A stretch of 64,000 bases of DNA from JAHKLT01 sp046197865 (GTDB taxonomy: Archaea > Methanobacteriota > Methanobacteria > Methanobacteriales > Methanobacteriaceae), in assembly GCF_046197865.1 (NCBI RefSeq), contig NZ_CP166990.1:992001-1056000 (forward strand), given 5' to 3'. The notes beneath the pieces were generated by a model. That model had not been told where the DNA came from. It did no database searches and saw only the letters and a list, made by a program, of their open reading frames with translations. Every line of letters begins with the position of its first letter. Position 1 is the stretch's first letter. Made by a program: the position numbers and the translations under genes. Of the stretch, positions 8,917-18,100 are shown in pieces.

Positions 8917-9432
8917 TTAATCATGAATTTTTCTATGACAATCATAACAAAGAGTTTCGCAACAATTAATCTCTTCATCAATATCAACATAGTCGTCTTT
9001 AAACACTGCATGATGACATTCTAAACCTAAAAAAGAACCACATTTAACACATTCATAATTATCACGTTTTAAAACACTGGCACGAACTTTTCCTTTTTCA
9101 TATCTTTTATTATGTGGATTTTTGTTTAAATATTTTTGATTTATTGAAGAATAATAATTTTTTATTCTTTTTTTAAGTATTTTATCTTTCAATTCTGGTT
9201 CTTTAATTATATTTTCTAGATCTCTAATAGTTAATAGCTTAGAATCTGTTATTGTACCATAATAGTTAACTTGAGAGTATTTTTTAATACATTCTTGTAT
9301 ATATTTATGACTTAAATCATTTCCAGATAAATTTTTAAACCCCATGTCATAAATTTCATTAAGAGTATAACCTTCATCTTTGAGACGTGCAATTTTTCGA
9401 TCTCTTGTTTCAGTTTCATCTCTTACTTTCAT
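8917..9432 (-). CDS. Stand-alone HNH endonuclease
   Basis: The 171-residue protein ends in a clear HNH domain. CVKC (C128, C131) starts the zinc site, ECHH at 138-141 holds the first catalytic His, N156 lies in the middle, and CYDCHRKIHD (C162, C165, H166, H170) closes it. The first 110 residues are helical and basic, with a segment TLNEIYDMGFKNLSG resembling a small DNA-recognition helix pair, so this is likely a site-recognising nuclease and not a bare HNH domain. It is convergent with the zinc-finger gene and has no partner methyltransferase beside it. It could be a restriction-type nuclease or a homing endonuclease; the sequence does not decide this. Confidence 0.85.
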   Translation of the reverse strand: MKVRDETETRDRKIARLKDEGYTLNEIYDMGFKNLSGNDLSHKYIQECIKKYSQVNYYGTITDSKLLTIRDLENIIKEPELKDKILKKRIKNYYSSINQKYLNKNPHNKRYEKGKVRASVLKRDNYECVKCGSFLGLECHHAVFKDDYVDIDEEINCCETLCYDCHRKIHD

Positions 9433-9811
9433 AATTATATTTTTATCATTTCAAATATATAAAATTTATCAATCACTGGGATTGAATTTACATTATTCTA
9501 CTGTTTAACGAACTTATAAAAATAGCAAAATCAAAACTTGTTAAAAACACTAAAATGACACAACTGCATATAGACTACACAATCAATTTAGCTATGTTTT
9601 GAAGAATTTTTTAAAAAATAAAAAAAATAAATATTTTACACTTGAAATAGTACTGTATTACTTTTTTTAATTAAATTAATAAAAATAAAATTTCAACAAT
9701 TGAAGAAAATCAAATAGTTGAAAAATAAAAATTTAAATTCAGTTACTCGAAAAATTCGAATAGCTTAAAAAATCATGAAAAATAATTAAAAAAATTTAAA
9801 ATTAATAAAAA
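9433..9811. other. Intergenic region between the HNH and VapC genes
   Basis: This stretch of 379 bases is about 80 percent A and T and has no open frame worth naming. The only structure I see is a small imperfect hairpin around 9742-9760 (CTCGAAAAATTCGAATAG), about 60 bases past the VapC stop, which could help end VapC transcription. The promoter of the HNH gene must lie in the first 100 bases after 9432, but no TATA element stands out in the AT-rich background. Confidence 0.4.
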
Positions 9812-10213
9812 CTAATAGATTCGAGAAATATGATCTATTCTATCAAAATCTTTGTTAAAAGATACAATTTTTTGTAGATTATAATTTTTCATTAAAACAG
9901 ATATAGATGAATCTGTAAAAGATAACTTACCATTATGTTTCGAATATTCATTAATAACAATATTATTAAAATTTGATAGTTCGAATTCATTTAATATTGT
10001 ACAGTTATCTTTTATTACATCAAATAATTGAATAGCTATATCAAAACTACTTTTATTACCAACAACTGTTATAACTTCATTAATAACTAAATTACTAATA
10101 TAACAATCATTTATGAAAATTCCTTCATCATCTAATTCTATTGCTCGATTGTAATGAGCATCAATTTCAATAGCATATGCAATTAAAAAAGAACTATCCA
10201 AAAATATATTCAT
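9812..10213 (-). CDS. vapC: VapC-like PIN-domain ribonuclease toxin
   Basis: The 133-residue protein has the acidic residues of a PIN domain in the usual places: D6 in NIFLDSSFLIAY, E46 in LVINEV, D101 in LSFTDSS, and D122/D124 in SFNKDFD. PIN toxins cleave RNA, typically tRNA or rRNA, when released from their antitoxin. The start overlaps the antitoxin stop by four bases (ATGA), and GGAG lies about ten bases before it, inside the antitoxin gene. The length and gene order are standard for type II toxin-antitoxin systems. The target RNA cannot be read from the sequence. Confidence 0.88.
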   Translation of the reverse strand: MNIFLDSSFLIAYAIEIDAHYNRAIELDDEGIFINDCYISNLVINEVITVVGNKSSFDIAIQLFDVIKDNCTILNEFELSNFNNIVINEYSKHNGKLSFTDSSISVLMKNYNLQKIVSFNKDFDRIDHISRIY

Positions 10214-10434
10214 AAATAAAGCTCCTTTTTTAATTGTACTGCATTAGTTGTTTCATTTAATTTTATAATTCCTCGAATATCTTTAAATTGTCTCTTTTTT
10301 CTAACTTTAAATGAAATTTCATCTTTATTATTTGTATTCCATTCTAAAATATCGCCTTTTTCAATATCAAATTCCTTCCTTATCTCGGCAGGTATAACAG
10401 TTTGATATCCTTTATAAACTTTTGTTGAAATCAT
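10210..10434 (-). CDS. vapB: AbrB/SpoVT-type antitoxin of the VapC pair
   Basis: The 74-residue protein has the swapped-hairpin AbrB motif: STKVYKGYQTVIPAEIRKEF followed by DIEKGDILEW. This domain binds DNA, and the short tail (QLKKELYL) would block the PIN toxin. The start at 10434 is preceded by AGGTG with a six-base spacer; an in-frame GTG three codons upstream overlaps that ribosome site and is unlikely to be used. The upstream region carries inverted copies of ATTAGGT, one of which overlaps the ribosome site, so autoregulation by the antitoxin or the complex is likely. Confidence 0.85.
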   Translation of the reverse strand: MISTKVYKGYQTVIPAEIRKEFDIEKGDILEWNTNNKDEISFKVRKKRQFKDIRGIIKLNETTNAVQLKKELYL

Positions 10435-10441
10435 TACAAAC

Positions 10442-10501
10442 ACCTAATATTTATTATATTTTAGGTAGTATAAAAATATTAGGTTTTAATTAATACCTAA
10501 T
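10442..10501 (-). promoter_or_regulatory. Inverted-repeat operator region upstream of the toxin-antitoxin pair
   Basis: Three copies of one heptamer occur here: ACCTAAT at 10442-10448, ATTAGGT at 10478-10484 and ACCTAAT at 10495-10501. The first two extend to a perfect 10-bp inverted repeat (ACCTAATATT/AATATTAGGT). The last two form another inverted pair with a 10-base spacer. A partial copy (TTTAGGT) lies near 10461. Such repeats are what AbrB-type antitoxins bind to repress their own operon; the binding itself is inferred. Confidence 0.6.
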
Positions 10502-10512
10502 AATTAAATTTT

Positions 10513-10636
10513 ACATATACAAAAATATATAACTCTTTATAAATATTCATATATTTAAATATATAAAAAAATTGTTAAAAACTACATATACAAAAATATA
10601 TAACTCTTTATAAGTATGCATATATTTAAATATATA
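10513..10636. repeat. Two direct copies of a 53-bp AT-rich unit before the ATPase gene
   Basis: The segment 10513-10565 recurs at 10584-10636 with two mismatches; the period is 71 bases. Each copy contains the heptamer CTCTTTA and ends in TTTAAATATATA, a strong TATA-like run. The copies lie in the 190 bases upstream of the ATPase gene, so they may hold duplicated promoters or regulator sites. They stand between two divergent conflict genes. Confidence 0.75.
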
Positions 10637-10672
10637 GAAATGTATATAGAAATGTATATAGAAATGTATATA
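10637..10672. repeat. Three tandem copies of a 12-bp unit
   Basis: GAAATGTATATA is repeated three times without a mismatch, directly after the second 53-bp copy and 15 bases before the ATPase start codon. The array sits in the 5' leader or promoter of the ATPase gene. A change in copy number would move the TATA-like runs relative to the start. Confidence 0.85.
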
Positions 10673-10687
10673 AAAATGGTGTAAAAA

Positions 10688-12130
10688 ATGGTTCTAGAAG
10701 AAACACTAACAGACTATATTTTTGCAAAACAAAGAGAAATCTCTTTACTAGCTAAAAATAACTTAAAAGAAAATGACAAAGCATTTAATCATAGATTTGA
10801 ATATGATAGAATTAAAAATAGAGTAGATAACTATCTAGAAAGCTCAAATCAAAATAGATTCATTATTATGCCTGGTTTAAGAGGAGTAGGTAAAACAACA
10901 ATTTTATTACAAATCTATGAATATCTTATAAGCCAAAAAAACATTCCAAATTCAAATATTTTATATTTAGATATTAATGAGCTTAATAATTTCTTTAAAG
11001 GAGATATTTATAGTTGCATTGAAACTTTCTTAAAAGATATGCATCAAACTACTTTAGTAGATCTTGATAAAAAGATTTTTTTACTTATTGATGAGGCTCA
11101 TTTTGATAAATCTTGGGCATTAGCTGGTAAATTAATTTATGATAAGAGTAAAAATATTTTCATGATTTTTACTGGTTCTTCTGCACTAGATTTAGAGCTT
11201 AATGTTGATACAGTTCGAAGAGTAGTTAAAGAGCCAATATTTCCATGTAATTTTCCAGAATATTTGCTTCTAAAATATGATTTAAATTCCCCTAAAATAT
11301 CAGAAGAATTAAAAAATCTAATTTTAAAAGGAACAGATTTAGAAATAACTATTAATAAAGAAAATGAAATTAAGAAATCTTTATTTGATTTAAATAATGA
11401 TCCAAATATTGAACTTGAAAAATTCTTATTTTCATATGGTTTTCCTTTTGCATTAGATCTTGAAGATTATGAAATTCATAAAAAAACTGTTGAAATTACA
11501 AATAGAATAGTTGAAAAGGATATTCCATCTATTAAAAACTTTAATACATCAACAAATACAGTAATATCAAATATTATTACATATCTTGCTTTACAAAAAC
11601 CTGGTGCAACATCAAATATTAAGCTTTCACAAATTTTAGGAGTCTCACCAAAGTCTGTAAATGATATTTTAAATGTTTTAGAGAAAACTCAATTAATATT
11701 TCCTATAACACCTTATGGTACTGGTTCTAAGATTGTTAAAAAACCTTGGCAATATTTCTTTTTAAGCCCATCCATTAAAGCATCAATTAATTATGAAATT
11801 GGTAGATATGATATTGCTAATAAGAAATGTTTAGGTGCACTAGCTGAAACTTTAGTTATTTCATCATTATATAAGTTAAAATTAATATCTAATAATTCAT
11901 TAGGCTTATTTTATGATGCAAATAAGGGTGGTGTTGATTTTTTAATTAAAAATTTAGATAAAATTATACCAATTGAAGTAGGAATAGGTAAAAAAACTAA
12001 AAGTCAATTAACTAAAGCTATAAATAACTATGATTCTGATTATGGTATTTTAATTTCAAATAGAAAATCAAATATAAGTTTTGAAGATGATATACTACAT
12101 ATTCCTCTTTTAACATTTTCTTATTTATAG
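10688..12130 (+). CDS. AAA ATPase with DUF4143-like C-terminal domain
   Basis: The 480-residue protein has a Walker A motif GLRGVGKTT at 63-71, Walker B FLLIDEAH at 131-138 and the sensor-like FTGSSALDLE near 161-170. A winged-helix segment follows (IKLSQILGVSPKSVNDILNVLEKTQLI). The C-terminal part has GALAETLVISSLYK, then GGVDFLI and IPIEVGIGKKTKS, the PD-(D/E)XK-like arrangement of DUF4143. These STAND-like ATPases are common in archaea, occur in many copies and often mark mobile or defence regions; their biochemical role is not established. GGTG six to ten bases upstream supports this start. The unusual leader with two kinds of repeats suggests special control. Confidence 0.85.
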   Translation: MVLEETLTDYIFAKQREISLLAKNNLKENDKAFNHRFEYDRIKNRVDNYLESSNQNRFIIMPGLRGVGKTTILLQIYEYLISQKNIPNSNILYLDINELNNFFKGDIYSCIETFLKDMHQTTLVDLDKKIFLLIDEAHFDKSWALAGKLIYDKSKNIFMIFTGSSALDLELNVDTVRRVVKEPIFPCNFPEYLLLKYDLNSPKISEELKNLILKGTDLEITINKENEIKKSLFDLNNDPNIELEKFLFSYGFPFALDLEDYEIHKKTVEITNRIVEKDIPSIKNFNTSTNTVISNIITYLALQKPGATSNIKLSQILGVSPKSVNDILNVLEKTQLIFPITPYGTGSKIVKKPWQYFFLSPSIKASINYEIGRYDIANKKCLGALAETLVISSLYKLKLISNNSLGLFYDANKGGVDFLIKNLDKIIPIEVGIGKKTKSQLTKAINNYDSDYGILISNRKSNISFEDDILHIPLLTFSYL

Positions 12131-12213
12131 AAAAAATTTAAAAATATGATATTTCAATAACCAAATATATATGGTCTAATACTAAAAATACATTTTAATA
12201 GAAAAAAAATATT

Positions 12214-12927
12214 ATGACATCTAAAAACAAACTAAAATTATTTGATATGGTTAAAGATTCTATAAAATATGTCTTTAAAGATTGGAAAGCTGTTATTATT
12301 TTAGGAATTATAATTAATTTATTAAATGTTTTAACAAGTATTGATTTTTCAAATAATTTAATAATTTTTTCAATAATTATACTCTTTACTTTAATTCTAA
12401 CATTATTTGAAATGGGTTATTCATTTAAAATTATAGAAGAATCATTAGATGGATCAATTAGGCCACCAATCTTTAATAATTTTAAAGATATGTTAGTTCA
12501 TGGTATAAAAGATATAATGGCATATATATTTTATGGATTAATAATAGTAATTTTAATAGTTATTTTTTTAATAATTGCTAGCTTGTATCCTGAATCTTTA
12601 CCTTTGATAATATTAATAGCTATGATAAGTACAAGTTTTATATTTTTACTTTTAAATGTATCTTTAGTTAATTTAGCATTAAATCATGGGAAAATAAAAG
12701 CTATTTTTAATATTAAAGATCTTAGTCGATTACTTATAAAAATAGGTTTAATTAATATCATTGTTTTAAATATTGTTTATATGATAGTAGAATTTTTCCT
12801 TTATTCAAGCTTTGTTTTACTTGAACTTCTAAGTAATTCATATATTATAAGTTTATTATATGATTTAATTGTTTCACCATTTTTAATCATCTTCTCAAAA
12901 AGACTTTTATCAATAGCCGCCAGATAA
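12214..12927 (+). CDS. DUF4013 multi-pass membrane protein
   Basis: The 237-residue protein begins with a short amphipathic segment (LFDMVKDSIKYVFKDWKA) and has about six hydrophobic stretches, the strongest around 25-70, 105-130, 135-155, 165-195 and 205-230. The opening and the GYSFKIIEESLDGSIRPP motif between helices two and three are typical of DUF4013 proteins, which are numerous in methanogens and of unknown function. It stands alone, in the same direction as the ATPase gene 83 bases upstream. No ribosome site is evident before the ATG. Confidence 0.72.
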   Translation: MTSKNKLKLFDMVKDSIKYVFKDWKAVIILGIIINLLNVLTSIDFSNNLIIFSIIILFTLILTLFEMGYSFKIIEESLDGSIRPPIFNNFKDMLVHGIKDIMAYIFYGLIIVILIVIFLIIASLYPESLPLIILIAMISTSFIFLLLNVSLVNLALNHGKIKAIFNIKDLSRLLIKIGLINIIVLNIVYMIVEFFLYSSFVLLELLSNSYIISLLYDLIVSPFLIIFSKRLLSIAAR

Positions 12928-13011
12928 TAATTTATTTTTATATAAAAATTTTCTACAATAGAAAAATTAATTTAATTTAAAGACTTATTTTTTAATTTAA
13001 ATAATTTAAAA

Positions 13012-14809
13012 GGCACTGTTTAGAATCCTGCTGATTTTTTTATGTTTTTTTTTGGTTTGTGTTTAGTACGTTTCTTTTTGTCCATCGTATTTGTTGTAGT
13101 TTCATTTGTCTTATGAATCCTTCTTTTGTTCTGAAAATTTTTTTTATGTATCTGGGCATTGTTGTTTTGTAGTAGCATTCTATTTTGTTGTTGGTTTTTG
13201 GTATTTCTTCATGAATTATGTGTTGTAGTGTTTTTTCTATGTTTTTTGATAGTTTTTTGATAAATGAGCTTATTACTTTTGGTAGTTCGTCTTTTTTGTT
13301 TTGTAGTTCTTGGAATCTTTTTTTTGCTGTTTTTATTGTTTTTGATTTGAATATTAGTGATATTTTTTTAACATATTTTTCTAATTCTTTGATTTTAGCT
13401 TTGTTTTTCCATCTTGTATCTTTTAAAGTTCTGGTTTCTTTTTCTAGTTTTCTAATTTTTTCTTGTCTTTTTTGTTTTTTCTTGTCTTTTAAGTGTATTC
13501 TTCCAGTTTTGCCTTTGTTTTCTTTTTTTAGTTCTTTTATTCGTGTTGTATTTTTTTCTATTTGTATTTCAGCATTTTTTATTTGTCTTTGGTATTTGTT
13601 GAGCTTTTTAATTACTTCTGTCATTAGATTTTGCATTTTGTGAAATGCGCAGTTTTGGCGAATGGCGCCTAATGATTCGATTATTGAAGGATAATAATTG
13701 TTTCCATCTGTTATAATTGCTTTTATGGGATGTTTGTCTAATGATTTTTCTAAAAAGTTTTGTATGGTTTTTTTATTAAATTCTTTGTGAGATACTAGTT
13801 TTTCATTTATTATTAAGTTGTTTTTATTGTCTAAAATAGTCATACGTAAATATAATTCTGTGTTGATGAATTCGTATTGTTCATCGTAATGATATATTCC
13901 GCTGGGCTGTATTTTTGATTTTAAAACCTCTTCTTGTATTTTGTTTTCTTCGTTGATGATAAATTGTTTGCTTAATGATTTTTCATGGTAATATATTGTT
14001 GATCTAGGTATTTTAACACTGGTGTGTTTTTCAATTATTTCTGATTTTTTATCATAAGATGAATGATCAATTGAATCTAATTCCAGTCCTTGTTGTCTTA
14101 TATTCTTTGAATAATTGCAGGATTTGTCAATAAATTCAAGTAATGAAACTTTATAATATTTTTGACATTTTTTATTACTACATTTGTATTTTTGCAATTT
14201 TATATTCTTTTTCTTATTTAATATTAACTTATCCGTCCCATTTTTACTTAATTTAGAACCACATTCATCACATACAAGATTTTCTTTAACAATTAACGTG
14301 TTAAAATCATTTTGAAGATAATAATCAATGCAAATAGCAATATCTGGAGATACTGATTCATTTAAAATTAAAGTATCATTTTCTAAATTTAAGATAAATT
14401 TATTAATATCAAGATTCAATATAATACTGGTAGTGCTTGTTTTTTGTCTCATAACTATAAATAAGTCACTACCACTATTTAAAACTTTTATACTAACTAA
14501 TTTTAATTAAAACAAACTCATTAACATACATAAATCGATTATAGATTGATAAATATGTTGATTATGAAAATACACTTTTTTAAATTGATAACTAAGAAAA
14601 TAAGAATAATGATTCGTTAAATAAAAAACAAAACTTAAAAACACATATTTAAAGAATCAACCATAAAGTATAATTAAAGCAAAAAATACTTTAAAATAAT
14701 CTAAATCAAAAAACACAAAATATATACTATTTAATTTAACCATACCTAAAAACAATAAACTGATCAATAAAAATAAAAAAAATTTATCAGTTGAATTTTA
14801 GACAGTGCC
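13012..14809 (-). mobile_element. Complete insertion sequence with target-site duplication
   Basis: The ends are GGCACTGT at 13012-13019 and its inverse ACAGTGCC at 14802-14809, with further partial inverted similarity inward (both ends reach CTGAT about 24 bases in). The flanks carry a direct repeat TTTAAAA (13005-13011 and 14810-14816), extendable to 8 bp if one G is counted as target. The 1798-bp element holds one intact transposase gene and 357 bases of AT-rich sequence without a gene behind its start codon. Clean ends and duplication point to a recent insertion. I do not assign a family with certainty. Confidence 0.88.
13040..14452 (-). CDS. Transposase with zinc ribbon, DDE core and coiled-coil insert
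   Basis: The 470-residue protein starts with a variable region, then a zinc ribbon (C61-x2-C64 and C91-x4-C96). A helix-turn-helix part (SYDKKSEIIEKHTSVKIPRSTIYYHEKSL) follows, then the catalytic core with D190 in IYHYDEQYEF, D249 in AIITDGNNYY and E425 in TNNKIECYY. Between the second Asp and the Glu lies an insert of about 80 residues (285-365) made almost only of Lys, Glu, Arg and Leu, clearly a coiled coil. The core resembles ISH6-, ISL3- or Mutator-like transposases. The frame is intact and the element has target duplications, so it may still be active. Confidence 0.85.
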   Translation of the reverse strand: MRQKTSTTSIILNLDINKFILNLENDTLILNESVSPDIAICIDYYLQNDFNTLIVKENLVCDECGSKLSKNGTDKLILNKKKNIKLQKYKCSNKKCQKYYKVSLLEFIDKSCNYSKNIRQQGLELDSIDHSSYDKKSEIIEKHTSVKIPRSTIYYHEKSLSKQFIINEENKIQEEVLKSKIQPSGIYHYDEQYEFINTELYLRMTILDNKNNLIINEKLVSHKEFNKKTIQNFLEKSLDKHPIKAIITDGNNYYPSIIESLGAIRQNCAFHKMQNLMTEVIKKLNKYQRQIKNAEIQIEKNTTRIKELKKENKGKTGRIHLKDKKKQKRQEKIRKLEKETRTLKDTRWKNKAKIKELEKYVKKISLIFKSKTIKTAKKRFQELQNKKDELPKVISSFIKKLSKNIEKTLQHIIHEEIPKTNNKIECYYKTTMPRYIKKIFRTKEGFIRQMKLQQIRWTKRNVLNTNQKKT

Positions 14810-15137
14810 TTTAAAAGATTAATAAAATTAAAATATTTTAAAAAATTATTTTATGATTAATTTTAAATGATATTTTACTTTAAAAAAATATACAATAGAA
14901 ATTATTTTTATATAAATTATAATTTTATTAGAAAGTTTACAATAATTTATTTCATTTTAAGATAAATTAATCATATTATATTAATATAATAAAAATTATT
15001 TAAAAGCAAAGTCATGAAAATATATTCATTTTAATTAATCATTCTTTTAATTAAATTAAATGTAATAATTTAAAATTAGTTTTATTTTATATAGATGTAT
15101 ATATGTCTTTTAATTTAATATATTAAAAAATAAAAAT
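14810..15137. other. Intergenic region downstream of the largest adhesin gene
   Basis: About 330 bases, very AT-rich, between the insertion sequence and the terminator-like hairpin of the adhesin gene. I find no open frame, RNA gene or repeat. The insertion sequence landed in what was already a non-coding tail, so no gene is disrupted on this side. Confidence 0.4.
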
Positions 15138-15161
15138 AAGAAGATTAATTAAAATCTTCTT
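15138..15161 (-). terminator. Hairpin enclosing the stop codon of the largest adhesin gene
   Basis: Read on the minus strand, AAGAAGATT and AATCTTCTT form a 9-bp perfect stem around a six-base loop that contains the TAA stop at 15151-15149; CTTATTTTTA follows. The same structure ends all five intact adhesin genes. Confidence 0.65.
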
Positions 15162-18100
15162 TTTAAAGGTAATAAAATTAAACTAGAAATTAAAACTAAT
15201 AATAAAATAATTATTGGATTTCCAGTTTTTTCCATTACATTTTTATCAACAATATCTTCCTTATCTTCTACAATACCTGGACCTGGAACAGGAGGAGTAA
15301 TAGAACTAGTAAGAACAGTTAAAGTACCATTACCAATAGAAGATTCATAATACTCATTACCAATAAAATCAGCTATTATAATATATGAACCTTCTTTGAA
15401 ATTATTTGGAATAGTCCAAGGATATTCAAAGTGGCCATCAATAACAGGTACAGAAACTTTAGAACCATCAGGTAAAGTCAAAATGACAGTGCCATTTTTA
15501 ACTAGATTACCATTTTCATCTACAACTGTACCAGTAATAATAACACCCTCACCAGGTTTACCAGTAATATCATCAACAGATGTTACAGTATTTAATTTTA
15601 GAATATATGCTTTACTTTGGTTTTCAGAAGGTTCATATTTATCATTACCATTATAATAAGCTACAATATCATAAATACCAGGTTTAAAACTATTAGGAAT
15701 TGTCCAATCATAGGTGAAAGTACCATTTTCTACATTAACAATAACATTAGAACCATCAGGTAAGATAATTGTAACATTACCACTAATTACAGGATTGCCA
15801 TTTTCATCAATAACAATTCCATTAATAGTAACAGTTTCACCAGGTTTACCAGAAACATCATCAATTTCAGTAATAGTATTTAATTTATAAACATTTGTAG
15901 TATTATTAGTAGAGTTTTCTCCTTCAGATTCATTACCACCAGTTTGATTAGATTTAACATTAACAGTATTATTAATGAAACCAGTTACATTACCATTAAC
16001 AGTAAAGAACAAACGAATAGTAGCATTTGCACCAGGAGCAATATAACCATTAAGAAGCCATATATTATCACTTATTTCTCTCCAAGAACCATAAATATTA
16101 TCATAATTCAAGTAAGATAAACCATTAGGAATATATTCTTTAAGAACTACATCAGTAGCATTATCAGATCCTGTATTAACAATAACTATATCATAAAATA
16201 TAATATCTCCTATATTAGCAATATTAGAACCAGCTATTTTGCTAATATTAAATGAAACATTTCTTATATTAGTTGTATTATTAGTAACATTTGTACCATT
16301 AGGATCAGTACCATTTGTTTGATTAGACCAAACATTAACAGTATTATTAATAAAACCAGTAGCATTCATAGTAACTTTAAAGAATAAACGGATAGTAGCA
16401 TTATGACCACCATTAATAGTACCATTAAGATACCAAGTATTAGCATTAGCTTCAATCCAATTACCATAAATATTTTCATAATATAAATAATTTAAACCTT
16501 CTGGAATATATTCTCGAACAATAATATCATTAGCGGGAGTAGAACCTGTATTAAATATTATAATATCATAATAAATTATTTCATTGATATTAATAACAGT
16601 AGCCCCAGCTATTTTATGAATATCTAAGGTTACATTAGTTAAATTAGTATTATTACTAGTAATATTAGTATCATTAGTTTGATTAGATCCAACAGTAATA
16701 GTATTATTAACAATTCCCGCAAACTCTCCAGTAACATTAAAGACTAAAATTAAAGTAACTTTAGCATTGCTAGCAAGAGAACTATTAAGAACCCAAATAT
16801 CACTATTAGGATAATAAGTCCAAAGACCACTACTAGTACCATCATCAATCAGATCTAAACCATAAGGAGTAAGATCATGAATAACAACATTAGTAGCATC
16901 AGAAGTACCAATATTTTCAATAGTAATTGTATAAGTCACATTTTCACCGATATTAGCAGAATTTTTATTAACTAATTTATTAATAATTAAATTAACATTG
17001 GTTACATTTGTTTCATTATCTGTGTCATTGGTTTCGTTGGTGTTATTACCACCAGTTTCATTAGACCAGACAATAACGGTGTTATTCATAATGCCTGTAG
17101 CATTACCATTAACACGGAAGAACAAACGAAGTACAATACTAGTATTATTAGCAATACTACCCTCTAATGTCCAAGTATCTGTCACATTATTATACTCCCA
17201 GTTCATTGTAGATTCATATCTAAGGTATGTTAAACCTTTAGGAATCAATTCTTTGACAATTACACCAGTAGCATCATCCACACCAATATTACGAATAGTA
17301 ATATCATAGTAGATTGTATCATTATAATTAGCCACTGTAGAACCAGCTTCTTTAACAATAGTTAAAGATGCATTCTTAATATAAGTCTCATTATCAGTGT
17401 CATTAGTATCATTAGAACTATTACCACCAGTCTCATTAGACCAAACAATAACAGTATTATCTAAAATACCACTAGCATTAACATTAACAATGAAATACAA
17501 AGTCAAAGTAATAGAAGACTTATTACCAAGATCACCATTAAGAGTCCAAGTACTATCAACAGCATTATAAGTCCAAATTCTACCATAACCATCATAACCA
17601 TCATAAGTCAAACCAAAAGGAATCAACTCCTTAACAACCACACCAGTAGCATTAATTTGAGCATTATTAGTAATAGTAATGTTATAATAAATTCTATCGC
17701 CAATAACAGCAATAGTGGAACCACCAATTTTATTAACGATTAAAGTAGCATTAACTACTTCAGTTTCATTATTAGTAGCATTAGTACCATTAGACTCATT
17801 ACCACCAGTTTGATTAGTTTTAATATTAACAATGTTTTCTAAATAACCAACAGCACTTTCATTTACACGGAAGAATAAACGAATAGTGACATTAGCACCA
17901 GCACCAGCTAAAGTACCATTAAGAACCCATTTACCATTAGACTCAGTCCATCCACCAGTAACATTTTCATAATGATCATATTCTAAGCCAATAGGGATAT
18001 ATTCACTAACAACAACATCAGTTGCAGTACTAGTACCATGATTATAAATCACAATATCATATGAAATCATTTGACCAATAATAGCATAATCATTATTAGC

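Noticed and set aside
10513..10672. Possible CRISPR array
   Set aside because: The repeats are direct and AT-rich, with two long copies and a perfect 12-bp tandem run without unique spacers, and no cas genes are nearby.
13218..13643. 141-codon open frame on the plus strand within the insertion sequence
   Set aside because: It is antisense to the Lys/Glu-rich coiled-coil part of the transposase, and its Phe/Leu-rich content is what that codon usage gives in reverse.
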